The notes under the pieces: model-generated
What the model was told of the DNA's origin: nothing
Databases searched by the model: none
What the model saw: only the letters and a program-made list of their open reading frames with translations
Program-made: the position numbers and the translations under genes
NCBI GenBank assembly: GCA_003862195.1
Contig: QOUO01000006.1
Coordinates: 1 to 64,000, forward strand
DNA from: Coriobacteriaceae bacterium
GTDB taxonomy: Bacteria; Actinomycetota; Coriobacteriia; Coriobacteriales; Atopobiaceae
Length of the DNA stretch: 64,000 nucleotides
Direction: 5' to 3'
Shown: positions 14,621 to 23,506 of the stretch, piece by piece
How positions within the stretch are numbered: position 1 is the first letter of the stretch
How the letters are laid out: each line of letters starts with the position of its first letter

Positions 14621-15466
14621 GTGCGCGACCTAGCGCGGGAGGGGCACAGGCTCGACGACCTCCTCGCGTGCTCGGGGCTCCCGAGGTCGACCTACTACTA
14701 CGCGCTCTCGCACCCCAGGCGGCCCACCAGGCCCGAGCTCTGGGGGCGCGTGGCGGAGGTGTTCTCGCGCTGCCCCAACGGGTGCGGCCACAGGGAGATA
14801 GCCATGTGCCTGCGCAACGAGGGCGGCGTGCGCATAGCCGACAAGACCGCGCTCAAGATCATGCACGAGATGGGGATATCCTGCGGCATCAGGCGCGAGC
14901 GCGACTACCACAGGTACAACTCCTACAGGGGCGTGGTGGGCAGCACCTTCGAGAACATGCTGGGACGGGACTTCGCGGCGGACGGGCCGTGGGAGAAGCT
15001 GGGGACGGACGTGACGGAGTTCAGGTGCTCGTTCGGCAAGGCGTACCTCGCGCCGGTCTACGACTTCTCGAGCAGGGAGATCGTCGCATGGTCCATCTCG
15101 GAGCATCCCGACATGGCGCAGCAGATGGAGATGCTCCGCATGCTCATAGGGAAGCTCCCCGCATGGAAGCACCCGCTGCTCCACAGCGACATGGGATGGC
15201 AGTACCAGCACGCGGCATACTGCGAGAAGCCCGGGGAGGCGGGGATCGTGCAGAGCATGTCCAGGAAGGGCAACTGCCTCGACAACGCCTGCGCCGAGGG
15301 GCTCTTCGGCCATATGAAGGACGAGTTCTTCCGCGGCCGCGACTGGGACACGTTCGAGGCGTTCGGGGCAGACCTCGAGGCATATATAATCTTCTGGAAC
15401 ACCCGCAGGCGCCAGAAGGCGCTAGGCGGCCTGACCCCGGAGGAGTTCCGGAACCAGGCCGCCTAG
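14621..15466 (+). CDS. IS3-family OrfB transposase (DDE integrase core)
   Basis: Catalytic half of the IS150-like transposase, 281 residues from the GTG at 14621. The frame is open further upstream and would normally be entered by -1 frameshifting from orfA. The N-terminal HTH_21-like region (LPRSTYYYAL) is followed by the rve core. The DDE residues lie in LGTDVTEF, HSDMGWQYQ and the distal EGLFGHMKDE segment. SRKGNCLDNACAEG and the final NTRRRQKALGGLTPEEF are standard for this group. It appears intact. Confidence 0.93.
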   Translation: MRDLAREGHRLDDLLACSGLPRSTYYYALSHPRRPTRPELWGRVAEVFSRCPNGCGHREIAMCLRNEGGVRIADKTALKIMHEMGISCGIRRERDYHRYNSYRGVVGSTFENMLGRDFAADGPWEKLGTDVTEFRCSFGKAYLAPVYDFSSREIVAWSISEHPDMAQQMEMLRMLIGKLPAWKHPLLHSDMGWQYQHAAYCEKPGEAGIVQSMSRKGNCLDNACAEGLFGHMKDEFFRGRDWDTFEAFGADLEAYIIFWNTRRRQKALGGLTPEEFRNQAA

Positions 15467-15547
15467 GCTCAGTCTCTATTAGGGCGTCCAGGATTTGGGG
15501 CGCAGTTCATTCGGACGTCCCCCTCACAGTCAGCGTTGTGACCGGAC

Positions 15548-17251
15548 TTACTTCTGGGCGGCCTGCAGCATGACCTTGACCTCGGTGGCGGTCTTGCACT
15601 TCATGACCTTCTCGGTCAGGGCGTCCGCCTCCTCCTTGGTCCACTCGGAGATGATCTTGCGGGTGCGCAGGATCGACGGAGCGGAGACGGAGAACTCGTT
15701 CAGGCCGAAGGAGAGCAGCACGGGGATGAGCAGCGGGTCGGCTGCGGCCTCGCCGCACATGCCGACCATGATGCCCTTGGAGCGGCCGGTCTCGATGATG
15801 TTCTTGAGCGAGCGCAGCACTGCCGGCTGATAGACGGAGTACAGGTAGGCGACGCGGTCGTTGCCGCGGTCGGCGCACATCGTGTAGCCGATGAGGTCGT
15901 TGGTGCCGATGGAGAAGAAGTCACACTCCTCGGCGAGGTTGTCGGCGATGAGGGAGGCGGCAGGGGTCTCGACCATGGTACCGACCTCGATGTCCTTGTT
16001 GTACGCGACGCCGCGCTCGTCAAGCTCCTTCATGCACTCCTTGACGAGCTCCTTGGCCTGGCGCACCTCGTCGATGGTCGTCACGAGCGGCAGCATGATC
16101 TTCACGTCGCCAAACGCGGACGCGCGCAGGAGCGCGGTCAGCTGGACCTTGTACTGCTCGGGGTTGTTCAGGCAGTAGCGGACGGCACGGAAGCCCATGA
16201 ACGGGTTGTCTTCCTTCTGGAGGTTCAGGTACGGGATCTCCTTGTCGCCGCCCACGTCGAGCGTGCGGATGATGACCGGCTGGTCCTTCATGCGCAGGGC
16301 GACCTTCTGGTACGCCGCGAACTGCTCGTCCTCGATCGGGAGCTCCTTGGCGTCCATGAACAGGAACTCGGAGCGGAAGAGGCCGACGCCCTCGGCGTCA
16401 TGCTCTGCCGCGACGTTGGCGTCGTCGGGGTTGCCGATGTTCGCGACGAGAAGGACCTTCTCGCCGTCGCCGGTCACGGTCTCCTTGCCGCGGTAGGCCT
16501 CGAGCGCGGCCTTCTCCTCGGCATAGCTCTTCGCCTTGGCGCGGTAGTTCTCGAGTACGACGTCGTCCGGGTTGTTGATGACCTTGCCGAGCGTGCCGTC
16601 GACGATGACCATCTCGCCGGACTTGATGTTCTTCGTCGCGTCGGCAACGGAGAGGACCGCGGGAATCTCAAGGGCGCGCGCGATGATGGCGGAGTGCGAG
16701 GTGCGGCCACCGGTCTCGGTAACGATGCCGGCGACGTTCTCCTTGTCAATGTCGGCCGTCATGGAGGGCGTGAGCTCCTCGACGACGATCACGGAGTTCT
16801 CGGGGAGCGAGGAGAGGTCGACGACCTGCTTGCCCAGCAGGTCTGCGAGCAGGCCGGTCTTGACGTCGGCGACGTCGGCGGCGCGCTCGCGGAAGAGCTC
16901 GTCCTCCATGTTGGAGAACATGTTGTAGTACGTGTCGTAGGCCTCGCTCACGGCCTGCTCAGCGCACATGCCGGAGTCGATGGAGCCGTTGACCATGTCC
17001 TTAATGCCTTCGTCCTCCGCGAACTCGATGTGGGCGCCCATGATGGCCGCCGCCTCCTCGCCAACGGACTGCTTCATGCGCTCGATCTGAGCGTTGGTCT
17101 GGGCCACGAACTTCTCGAGCGCGGCGGCGTAGCGCGCCTTCTCCGCCTCGGGATCCTCGGGCTTCGTCGGGGTAAAGGACAGGTCGGGCGCTACGGCAAC
17201 CTGCGCCACACCGATGCCGTACCCGTCAGAAGCGTTAACGCCTTCGTACAT
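15548..17251 (-). CDS. ptsI: PTS phosphoenolpyruvate-protein phosphotransferase (Enzyme I)
   Basis: Transfers phosphate from PEP to HPr at the start of the sugar phosphotransferase cascade. The 567-residue product has the swivelling phosphohistidine domain with His186 in GGRTSHSAI, and the PEP-binding TIM barrel (FRSEFLFMD, FFSIGTNDL and the GMCGEAAAD segment). The ATG at 17251 has GGGAGG five bases upstream. It follows the fruK-like gene by about 110 bases on the same strand. No ptsH is next to it. Its downstream terminator has been split by the IS element at 14058-15509. Confidence 0.96.
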   Translation of the reverse strand: MYEGVNASDGYGIGVAQVAVAPDLSFTPTKPEDPEAEKARYAAALEKFVAQTNAQIERMKQSVGEEAAAIMGAHIEFAEDEGIKDMVNGSIDSGMCAEQAVSEAYDTYYNMFSNMEDELFRERAADVADVKTGLLADLLGKQVVDLSSLPENSVIVVEELTPSMTADIDKENVAGIVTETGGRTSHSAIIARALEIPAVLSVADATKNIKSGEMVIVDGTLGKVINNPDDVVLENYRAKAKSYAEEKAALEAYRGKETVTGDGEKVLLVANIGNPDDANVAAEHDAEGVGLFRSEFLFMDAKELPIEDEQFAAYQKVALRMKDQPVIIRTLDVGGDKEIPYLNLQKEDNPFMGFRAVRYCLNNPEQYKVQLTALLRASAFGDVKIMLPLVTTIDEVRQAKELVKECMKELDERGVAYNKDIEVGTMVETPAASLIADNLAEECDFFSIGTNDLIGYTMCADRGNDRVAYLYSVYQPAVLRSLKNIIETGRSKGIMVGMCGEAAADPLLIPVLLSFGLNEFSVSAPSILRTRKIISEWTKEEADALTEKVMKCKTATEVKVMLQAAQK

Positions 17252-17304
17252 GTAGACCTCCCATAGTAGAAAACACCCACACTTGCCCATGGCGCTATCA
17301 CAAA

Positions 17305-17332
17305 TCGGGGATTCCCCCCTTGAAATCCCCGA
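17305..17332 (-). terminator. Hairpin between the fruK-like gene and ptsI
   Basis: TCGGGGATT (17305-17313) pairs perfectly with AATCCCCGA (17324-17332), with a C-rich loop. There is no long U-run, so it may be an RNA-processing or partial-termination site that sets the ratio of the kinase and Enzyme I. Confidence 0.45.
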
Positions 17333-17359
17333 CCTATTCCATGGCGAGAATCACGGCAG

Positions 17360-18289
17360 CTACTTGCCCTGCTCCTCGATGATCTTGATGAGGTTCGCGT
17401 ACACGCGGTCGATGGTCGCACGCTTGGCGATGCCCTTGCTCGCGGCCGTCGCGGTGCCGCAGGCGGAGGCGAAGCGCAGCGCCGTCTCGTAGTCGGCACC
17501 CTCCTGCACCTTCGCGACGAAGCCCGCGACCATGGAGTCGCCGGCGCCCGTCGCGTTCACGAGCTTGATCTTCGCGGTCGGGACCGTGTGGATCTCGCCC
17601 TTCTCGTCGTACAGGAGCGAGCCATGCCCGCCGCAGGAGACGATGACGTTCTGCGCGCCCTTCTCGTGTAGCTCCTTGGCATAGGGGATGCACTCCTCGG
17701 GCGTCTCGGGGCGGGCGTTGAAGATGCGGCCGACCTCGTGGTTGTTGGGCTTGATGAGGAAGGGCTTGGACTCAAGCGACTCGAGCAGGAGCTTGCCCGG
17801 CGCGTCGACCACGAAGCGGATGCCGCGGCCCTCGAGCCTCTTCATGATGATGTTGTACATGTCCTCGGGCAGCGACTTGGGGATGGAGCCCGTGAGCACG
17901 AGCGTGTCGCCCTCGCCGATGTAGTCGATGCGCTCGAGGAGCTCGTCGACCTTCTTCTCGCTAATCTTGGGGCCCATGCCGTTGACCATCGTCATGACGA
18001 TGCCGTTGAGCTTCACGTTGATGCGCGTGAAGCCCTTGTCCAGGCGGACGAAGTTGCAAGAGATCCCGTTCTTCTGGAGCGTCTCGATCAGGTAGTCACC
18101 CGTAAAGCCGGCGGCGATGCCGAAGGCCACGTTGATCACCTTGAGCTCGTTCAGAAGAGTAGAGACGTTGATGCCATTGCCGCCACAGTAGATCTCCTCG
18201 CTCGAAGACCTGTTGGTGAAGCCCATGTCAAGCGTCAGGGGATGCATGACATAGTCAATAGCCGGGTTCAAAGTTACGGTGTAAATCAA
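17360..18289 (-). CDS. fruK: 1-phosphofructokinase-like PfkB-family kinase
   Basis: Predicted to phosphorylate fructose 1-phosphate to fructose 1,6-bisphosphate. Tagatose 6-phosphate kinase is the main alternative in this subfamily. The 309-residue product starts IYTVTLNPAIDY, which is the FruK/LacC signature. It has GGNGINVS near residue 40 and the ATP-binding GAGDSMVAGF near 250, where the Asp is the catalytic base. The start is TTG at 18289, with GGAAGGAG six bases upstream. The open frame continues to 18310 but the homologous start is the TTG. Proximity to ptsI supports a role in PTS-imported sugar use. Confidence 0.85.
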   Translation of the reverse strand: MIYTVTLNPAIDYVMHPLTLDMGFTNRSSSEEIYCGGNGINVSTLLNELKVINVAFGIAAGFTGDYLIETLQKNGISCNFVRLDKGFTRINVKLNGIVMTMVNGMGPKISEKKVDELLERIDYIGEGDTLVLTGSIPKSLPEDMYNIIMKRLEGRGIRFVVDAPGKLLLESLESKPFLIKPNNHEVGRIFNARPETPEECIPYAKELHEKGAQNVIVSCGGHGSLLYDEKGEIHTVPTAKIKLVNATGAGDSMVAGFVAKVQEGADYETALRFASACGTATAASKGIAKRATIDRVYANLIKIIEEQGK

Positions 18290-18624
18290 CGTAGGCTCCT
18301 TCCAGCACACAATTTGACTACATTATGACTCAAACAAACTTCGGTATACGCGTGAAAAGAACAAACCTTTGGCGCAATCCAAGAATACGTCTGTTACGTC
18401 GGCATTTCCCAGGATTCCCGTAAGCAGTCGACAAATTCGGGAAGGGGTATGACCACGTTTTGGTAGACAAGTCAAGACGCAACTGGCAGGCGGCGCTTCT
18501 CTACCATCTGCCACCCAGCACTTGACATTATCGAATGACGGCCCTTCAGCACCCTCCCCACGTCGACACGGGCCAGATTGAGCGAGAAGGGCGCGCCCAC
18601 TTCGTGGTAACATCTTGCACGCAC
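18290..18624. other. Intergenic region between the fruK-like gene and tRNA-Arg
   Basis: About 335 bases with no credible gene. A CATAAT box on the minus strand around 18319-18324 could be the -10 of the fruK-like gene. GTGGTAACAT near 18604 could serve tRNA-Arg. A near-copy of the repeated word (GCGAGAAGG) is at 18583-18591. The reading frame across this region on the minus strand runs through the tRNA and is not real. Confidence 0.5.
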
Positions 18625-18701
18625 GCTCCCTTAGCTCAGCTGGATAGAGCATCGGTCTTCTAAACCGCAGGTCAGGCGTTCGAATCGCCTAGGGAGCACC
18701 A
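18625..18701 (+). tRNA. tRNA-Arg (anticodon UCU)
   Basis: A 77-base gene with acceptor stem GCTCCCT/AGGGAGC, anticodon loop CTTCTAA (UCU), GTTCGAATC in the T arm and encoded CCA. It decodes AGA/AGG arginine codons. The first anticodon-stem pair is a T-C mismatch. Confidence 0.93.
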
Positions 18702-18709
18702 GACTTGCC

Positions 18710-18740
18710 GCGGCCCGGGGACATTGCGTCCTCGGGCCGC
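18710..18740. terminator. Terminator between tRNA-Arg and the NUDIX gene
   Basis: GCGGCCCGGGGAC (18710-18722) pairs with GTCCTCGGGCCGC (18728-18740), 13 positions with one G-U, then TCTTCGT. It can end tRNA-Arg on the plus strand and the convergent NUDIX gene on the minus strand. Confidence 0.75.
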
Positions 18741-18763
18741 TCTTCGTAACAAGCCCAAGCCGG

Positions 18764-19432
18764 CTACGCGAGCCCCCGCTCGACGGCCGCGAGCGCGCCG
18801 ATGATGGTCTTGCCGTCCTGGATGAGCCCCGCGCGCACCGCCTCGAGCACGTCGCGCACCGGTAGCCAGACCACGTCCACGAACTCGTCCTCGTCGGGAC
18901 TGGCCTCCCCCTGCCGCAGGCAGTGCGCCAGGTAGATGCTCGTGGTCTCGTTGGTGAAGCCGATGGATCCGGCCGCGCGGCCAACGAACTCGAGCCGCCC
19001 CGCCACGAGGCCCGTCTCCTCCCGCAGCTCGCGCGCGGCGCAGCGCTCTGGGTCCTCGCCCACCTCCAGCTTGCCGGCGGGAATCTCCAGGCTCATGCGG
19101 CCCATGGCAACGCGGTACTGCCTCACCAGGCAGATGCGCCCGTCGCGCACGGCCGCGACGCCGGCCCCGCCGTGGTGCAGCACGAGCTCGCGGACGCCAT
19201 GGCTGCCGTCGGGCAGCTCCACCTCGAGCTTCCGCACGCCAAAGATGCGGCCGTCCCACACCTTGGTCTCGCTGACGACGTGCTCGACCAGCCGCGGGTC
19301 GTCCTCGAGGAGCGCCCGGATGCGGCCGAGGCCGCCCTCCTGCCAAACGCCCGTGTCCTTCTCGCCCACCTTGCGCACTCCCTCCGTTTGAGGCGCCTGC
19401 CCGGCGCCGCCCGTCATGCATACACGGCCCAT
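18764..19432 (-). CDS. NUDIX hydrolase, ADP-ribose pyrophosphatase type
   Basis: Predicted to hydrolyse ADP-ribose or a similar nucleoside diphosphate derivative. The NUDIX box is clear, from GKLEVGEDPE to RELREETG. The preceding VRQYRVAMGRMSLEIPAG is typical of the ADP-ribose group. The start is uncertain. ATG at 19432 and ATG at 19417 lack good ribosome binding sites. The later in-frame GTGs (near 19365) follow GGAGGG, and the similarity begins after them. The first 20-30 residues shown here may therefore be artefactual. Confidence 0.8.
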   Translation of the reverse strand: MGRVCMTGGAGQAPQTEGVRKVGEKDTGVWQEGGLGRIRALLEDDPRLVEHVVSETKVWDGRIFGVRKLEVELPDGSHGVRELVLHHGGAGVAAVRDGRICLVRQYRVAMGRMSLEIPAGKLEVGEDPERCAARELREETGLVAGRLEFVGRAAGSIGFTNETTSIYLAHCLRQGEASPDEDEFVDVVWLPVRDVLEAVRAGLIQDGKTIIGALAAVERGLA

Positions 19433-19568
19433 GGTAGCGCCAGAGCGACGGTGCGGGCATCGGCGCACGTGAGTGGGTTTATTTGGTAGATGGGTCGCGC
19501 GGCGCGCGGGCGGCTGATTTTTGGATACGATTCCCTAGCACCGTAAGCGACATGATTGGAAGTGCATA

Positions 19569-21170
19569 TTGGCTGACCGCCAACACAATAAGAAACGCAA
19601 CAAGGGCGACGCGGGCGAGAAGGTCGTGTCCTTTGGGCAGCTGGGGCTCTCCCCCGCCGTGATAGACGCCCTCGCCCAGATGGGGCACACGACGCCGACG
19701 CCCGTGCAGGCACAGGCCATCCCGCCCGTGCTCGCGGGCAGGGACGTGCTCGCCGCGGCCCAGACGGGCACCGGCAAGACGGAGGCGTTCCTGCTCCCCA
19801 CGCTCAGTAACCTGGGGCACGCCGCGGCCGGCGAGGGACCGCTCATGCTGGTCATCACGCCCACGCGCGAGCTCGCGCAGCAGATCGACGACGTGGCGAG
19901 TACCATCTGCTCCCACACCGGCCACCGCACGGTGACGCTGGTTGGCGGCGTCGCGTACGAGCCGCAGTACCAGGCGCTCGAGCGCGGCTGCGACGTGCTC
20001 GTGGCGACCCCAGGCCGTCTGCAGGACCTGATCGACTCCGGCCACGCGAGCCTCTCGCAGGTCGAGGTGCTGGTGCTGGACGAGGCCGACCGCATGCTCG
20101 ACATGGGCTTTTTGCCGGCCGTGCGCAAGATCGTGGCCAAGACGCCCGCCTCGCGCCAGACGCTGCTCTTCTCGGCCACGCTGGACGACGACGCCCTGGC
20201 GAGCACGCGCTCGCTGGTGAGGGACCCCGTCCGCATCGAGATCGCCCGCAAGGGGACGCCCGCGGAGACCGTGGACCAGTACGTGCTGGCAGTCTCCCCC
20301 GAGGCGAAGAACGCCGTGCTCGCGGAGGTGCTGCGCCGTGAGGGGCCGCGCCACGTGATCGTGTTCACGCGCGGCAAGCACCGCGCCGACGCCATCTGCC
20401 GCAAGCTCCGCAAGGCGGGCATCGCGTGCGCGCCCATCCACGGCAACCGCTCGCAGCGTCAGCGCGAGAACGCCCTGCGCAACTTCCGCGAGGGCGAGGT
20501 CGACGTGCTCGTGGCGACGGACGTGCTCGCGCGCGGCATCGACATCCCGGACGTGCGCTACGTGATCAACTTTGACGTGCCGGGCGACGCCGAGGACTAC
20601 ATCCACCGCATCGGCCGCACGGGCCGCGCCGGCGAGACTGGCTGGGCCCTGACCTTTGTGACCGAGGACGACTACCTGGAGCTTCGCGACGCCGAGGCGC
20701 TCATGGGCAAGGTCGTGCCGGCCTACCCGCGCGCCGAGGGCCTCGACCTGGGCGAGAAGCCCGTCCGCCTTGACCCTGACCGCGACCCGCACGAGAAGCT
20801 TCCGGGCAAGAAGGCCCGCAAGAAGATGGCCGACGAGCGCAAGGCCCGCCGCGAGCGCGAGCGAGCCGAGCGCGAGGACGAGCAGACCGGGAGTGGGGCG
20901 CGTCCCAAGGCCAAGGCGCCTGCCAGGCGCAAGGCGAAGGCTCGCCGCGAGGACGACCCCAGCCGCAAGGCAAAGCGTCCCGCCAGGAAGCGCGCCCATG
21001 GCGAGGGCAAGCCAAAGGCCGCCGAGAAGGCCTCGGGCCACTCGACCGCCGGCAAGGCGGCATCCCGCAGGCGCAGCAAGGCCATGCCGTACGGTCCGGC
21101 GGGCAAGCCCAAGCGCGAGACCGCCAAGAGGCTGAGCCGCCACCCGGGAGACCGCGGCGGCAGGCGCTAG
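19569..21170 (+). CDS. DEAD-box ATP-dependent RNA helicase (RhlE/CsdA-like)
   Basis: Unwinds RNA, probably in ribosome assembly or mRNA turnover. The 533-residue product has a Q-motif region (TPVQAQAIPPVL), AQTGTGKTEAF (Walker A), PTRELAQQ, VLDEADRML (DEAD box), FSATL and HRIGRTGRAG. From about residue 400 there is a tail of Lys, Arg and Ala that is probably disordered and RNA-binding. The start is TTG at 19569 with GGAAG seven bases upstream. It is a single-gene unit diverging from the NUDIX gene. Confidence 0.93.
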   Translation: MADRQHNKKRNKGDAGEKVVSFGQLGLSPAVIDALAQMGHTTPTPVQAQAIPPVLAGRDVLAAAQTGTGKTEAFLLPTLSNLGHAAAGEGPLMLVITPTRELAQQIDDVASTICSHTGHRTVTLVGGVAYEPQYQALERGCDVLVATPGRLQDLIDSGHASLSQVEVLVLDEADRMLDMGFLPAVRKIVAKTPASRQTLLFSATLDDDALASTRSLVRDPVRIEIARKGTPAETVDQYVLAVSPEAKNAVLAEVLRREGPRHVIVFTRGKHRADAICRKLRKAGIACAPIHGNRSQRQRENALRNFREGEVDVLVATDVLARGIDIPDVRYVINFDVPGDAEDYIHRIGRTGRAGETGWALTFVTEDDYLELRDAEALMGKVVPAYPRAEGLDLGEKPVRLDPDRDPHEKLPGKKARKKMADERKARRERERAEREDEQTGSGARPKAKAPARRKAKARREDDPSRKAKRPARKRAHGEGKPKAAEKASGHSTAGKAASRRRSKAMPYGPAGKPKRETAKRLSRHPGDRGGRR

Positions 21171-21211
21171 GCTGGGCCGCAGACAGCCCGCAAAAGCACT
21201 GCTTGCAAAAC

Positions 21212-21278
21212 AAGCACGCTGGCTGCCACGGTTACGCCCACTATTGTGGGTCCAACCATGGCGACCAGCGTGCTTTTT
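21212..21278. terminator. Very long bidirectional terminator between the helicase gene and folE
   Basis: AAGCACGCTGG (21212-21222) begins a stem that pairs out to CCAGCGTGCTT (21265-21275). Counting G-U pairs and a few bulges it spans about 27 base pairs with a CCCAC/GTGGG tip. TTTTT follows on the plus strand. On the minus strand the arm is followed by GTTTTGC. It serves both convergent genes. Confidence 0.8.
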
Positions 21279-21286
21279 GCGTGCCG

Positions 21287-21940
21287 CTACCTGCCCAGGA
21301 GGCGCAGCGCCTCTTCGCGCGTGCGGCTGTCGCTCTTGAAGACGCCGCGCACGGCGCTCGTGACGGTGGAGGACCCGGCGGCGCGCGCCCCGCGCATGGT
21401 CATGCACGTGTGCTCAGCCTCCATCACCACCATGACGCCAAGCGGGTCGAGCTCGCGCATGAGGGCGTCCGCCACCTGCGAGGTCAGGCGCTCCTGCACC
21501 TGCAGCCGGTGCGCGTAGCCCGTGACGCAGCGAGCGATCTTGGAGAGCCCCGTGATGCGTCCCTTGCGTGGTATGTAGCAGACGCTCGCCCTGCCCTCGA
21601 ACGGCAGGATGTGATGCTCGCACATGGAGGAGAACGGGATGTCGCGCACGACGACCATCTCCTGGTTCTGGTCCTCCTGGAACTGCCTGCGCAGGTGCGC
21701 GTCCGGGTCCTCCTGCATGCCGCCAAAGAGCTCCTGCGCGGCGCGCGCCACGCGCTCCGGCGTGCCGCGCAGCCCCTCGCGGTCCGGGTCCTCGCCTATG
21801 GCGAGCAGGAACTCGCGTACCGCGGCCTCGGCCCGCGGCTTGTCCATCATGGCGAAGCCCTGGTCGTTCAGCGGGCGGCCAAAGTGGTCCTTCTCGCCCG
21901 TGGGCTGTGCCGCACGGTACGAGCTCGTCTCCGGAATCAT
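21287..21940 (-). CDS. folE: GTP cyclohydrolase I
   Basis: Converts GTP to 7,8-dihydroneopterin triphosphate, the first step of folate synthesis. The 217-residue product has the zinc and active-site residues Cys107, His109 and His110 (SMCEHH) and HTC at 177-179. [10 protein letters not shown] is also present. The N-terminus is about 30 residues longer than the compact core. Its ATG overlaps the folD stop in TGATG, which supports the start. It is the last gene of the fhs-fchA-folD-folE operon. Confidence 0.96.
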   Translation of the reverse strand: MIPETSSYRAAQPTGEKDHFGRPLNDQGFAMMDKPRAEAAVREFLLAIGEDPDREGLRGTPERVARAAQELFGGMQEDPDAHLRRQFQEDQNQEMVVVRDIPFSSMCEHHILPFEGRASVCYIPRKGRITGLSKIARCVTGYAHRLQVQERLTSQVADALMRELDPLGVMVVMEAEHTCMTMRGARAAGSSTVTSAVRGVFKSDSRTREEALRLLGR

Positions 21941-22794
21941 CAGTCAAGCGTCCTTTCCGCGGCCTCGATCACGTGCTTGGCGAGGCAGGCCGTCGTGACG
22001 GAGCCCACGCCGCCGGGCACGGGCGTCACGGCGCGCACGATGGGCTCGACCGCGTCGAAGTCCACGTCGCCCACGAGCCTTCCCGCGGCCTCGTCCCAGT
22101 TGATGCCCACGTCCACCACGACCTGGCCGGCAGCGGCGCAGTCCGCCCCAAACGTGCCAGGGTGACCCGCCGCCACGACCACCACGTCGGCCGCGCGGCA
22201 CTTGGCCGCAAGGTCGCGGGTCCTCGTGTGGCACATCGTGACGGTGGCGTTGGCCGCCTGCAGCATGAGGGAGACCGGCCTGCCGATCACGAGCGAGCGG
22301 CCGATCACGACTACGTCCGCGCCCTCGAGCGCGACGCCGTAGTGACGCAGCAGCTCGAGCACCGCCTCGGCCGTGCAGGGCGGAAAGCCGCGGCGCTCGT
22401 TGCAGAAGACGCCCGCGAGCGAGCCCTCCGTCACGCCATCCATGTCCTTTGCGGGGTCGAGCCTGGCGCAGGCGGCGCGCTCGTCCAGCTGCCTCGGCAG
22501 CGGGCGGAACATGAGGCAGCCGTGGACGGACGCGTCCGCGTTCACGCGGTCAATCGCGGCCTCGAGCTCCGCCTGGCCGCAGTCGGCCGGCAGCGCGATC
22601 CTCTGCACCGCGATGCCCACCTTGTCGCAGCGCTTGACGGCCGCGCGCTCGTACGCGAGGTCGTCCGCGCGCTCGCCCACGCGCAGCAGCGCAAGTTTGG
22701 GCGTGACGCCGCGGGCCGTCAGCTCGGCCGCGCGCGCGGCGAGCCTCTCCGTGAGCGCCTTTGCGACCGGCGCGCCCTTAAGAACCTCAGCCAA
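21940..22794 (-). CDS. folD: Bifunctional methylene-THF dehydrogenase / methenyl-THF cyclohydrolase
   Basis: Interconverts 5,10-methylene-THF, 5,10-methenyl-THF and 10-formyl-THF. The 284-residue product has the catalytic Tyr/Lys segment (YERAAVKRC), DPAKDMDG, the Rossmann [12 protein letters not shown], and the C-terminal [11 protein letters not shown]. The ATG at 22794 lies inside the end of fchA, an 8-base overlap. A separate cyclohydrolase-type protein (FchA) next to it makes the cyclohydrolase activity partly redundant. Confidence 0.95.
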   Translation of the reverse strand: MAEVLKGAPVAKALTERLAARAAELTARGVTPKLALLRVGERADDLAYERAAVKRCDKVGIAVQRIALPADCGQAELEAAIDRVNADASVHGCLMFRPLPRQLDERAACARLDPAKDMDGVTEGSLAGVFCNERRGFPPCTAEAVLELLRHYGVALEGADVVVIGRSLVIGRPVSLMLQAANATVTMCHTRTRDLAAKCRAADVVVVAAGHPGTFGADCAAAGQVVVDVGINWDEAAGRLVGDVDFDAVEPIVRAVTPVPGGVGSVTTACLAKHVIEAAERTLD

Positions 22795-23428
22795 TCTGGT
22801 CCCTCCCCCTCACGCGTGCCATCACGCGCCTCGAAACTTCCCTCGCCTTGGGCGAGAAGGTCTGGAGCATCCGCTCGCTGCGCCCCTCGGCATCGTCCGC
22901 GAACTCGCGGTCGCGCAGGTTGTGCGTGTTGACGTACACGCTGATGCCCGCACCCTCGAGGGCGGCCTCGGCAAGGGCCGCGCCGCATCCCACGTCCGCG
23001 ACGAGCATGGCGGAGCACTTCTCCTCCATCTCCTCAAGGAGGTCGATGGCGCGGCAGGTCTCCTCCATCACCTGAAGGGGCACCTTCGTGGCGCCCTTGG
23101 TAGCGAGCTCGATCGCGTCCGCGCGCGTGGGGTCGTCCTTGGGCAGCGCGTAGGCCGCAGCAAGCGGGGCAAAGGCCCGCGCGTCGCCGTCCACCAGGCC
23201 AAGCAGACGCTCGCGCACGTCCGCAAGCTCCCCGAGCATGCGCTCGAGGTCGTCCTGGTACCGCGCGTAGCGGGCCTTTCCAATGGTGAACTCGCCCGCC
23301 ATCGAGCCCAGCGCGGCTGCGAGCGCGCCCGCGTAGGCTATCGCCCCGCCCCCGCCGGGCACGGACGTGCGAGCGGCGAGCCGCCCCGCGAACGCGGCGC
23401 AGCTGCCGTCAACCAGAGTATCCGACAT
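22787..23428 (-). CDS. fchA: FchA-type methenyltetrahydrofolate cyclohydrolase / formimidoyl-THF cyclodeaminase family
   Basis: Small helical enzyme of the cyclodeaminase/cyclohydrolase family. Beside fhs and folD its likely role is methenyl-THF to 10-formyl-THF. Formiminoglutamate-linked cyclodeamination is the alternative. The 213-residue product has the family opening TSVPGGGGAIAYAGALAAAL and the MAGEFTIGK segment. The ATG at 23428 has GGAAAGG upstream. The longer open frame to 23479 runs into an intergenic hairpin. Confidence 0.85.
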   Translation of the reverse strand: MSDTLVDGSCAAFAGRLAARTSVPGGGGAIAYAGALAAALGSMAGEFTIGKARYARYQDDLERMLGELADVRERLLGLVDGDARAFAPLAAAYALPKDDPTRADAIELATKGATKVPLQVMEETCRAIDLLEEMEEKCSAMLVADVGCGAALAEAALEGAGISVYVNTHNLRDREFADDAEGRSERMLQTFSPKAREVSRRVMARVRGRDQIG

Positions 23429-23445
23429 GTGTTCGAGCCTTTCCA

Positions 23446-23469
23446 GGGGCGCCCCACAGGGGACGCCCC
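23446..23469 (-). other. GC-rich hairpin between fhs and fchA
   Basis: GGGGCG (23446-23451) pairs with CGCCCC (23464-23469), and inner CCCC pairs with GGGG around a short loop with one bulge. There is no U-run. It lies in the 78-base spacer inside the operon and could modulate relative expression or mRNA ends. Confidence 0.4.
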
Positions 23470-23506
23470 GCATAACCATGATCTGAGTTCGGCGTTGCGG
23501 GCGGTA

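Larger units (their letters stand above)
14058..15509 (+). mobile_element. Complete IS3-family insertion sequence (IS150-like), 1452 bp
   Basis: The left end TGAACTGCCTCCCATTTCCT and the inverted right end (reading TGAACTGCGCCCCAAATCCT from the other strand) match at most of about 26 terminal positions. Both ends have the TG...CA tips of IS3 elements. The element is flanked by the direct repeat TTC (14055-14057 and 15510-15512), the size of duplication IS3 elements make. It carries an OrfA with a helix-turn-helix and coiled coil and an OrfB with a DDE integrase core. Removing it rebuilds a hairpin GGGGACGCCC-ATTC-GGACGTCCCC, so the insertion target was the loop of a terminator between the dagK-like gene and ptsI. 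Confidence 0.92.

Noticed and set aside
14038-15573. A 511-codon open frame across the whole IS element
   Set aside because: After the A6 run it reads orfB out of frame and gives low-complexity sequence. The true OrfB lies in another frame.
18323-18652. Minus-strand 109-codon frame upstream of the fruK-like gene
   Set aside because: It runs through the tRNA-Arg gene and has no ribosome binding site or family-like sequence.
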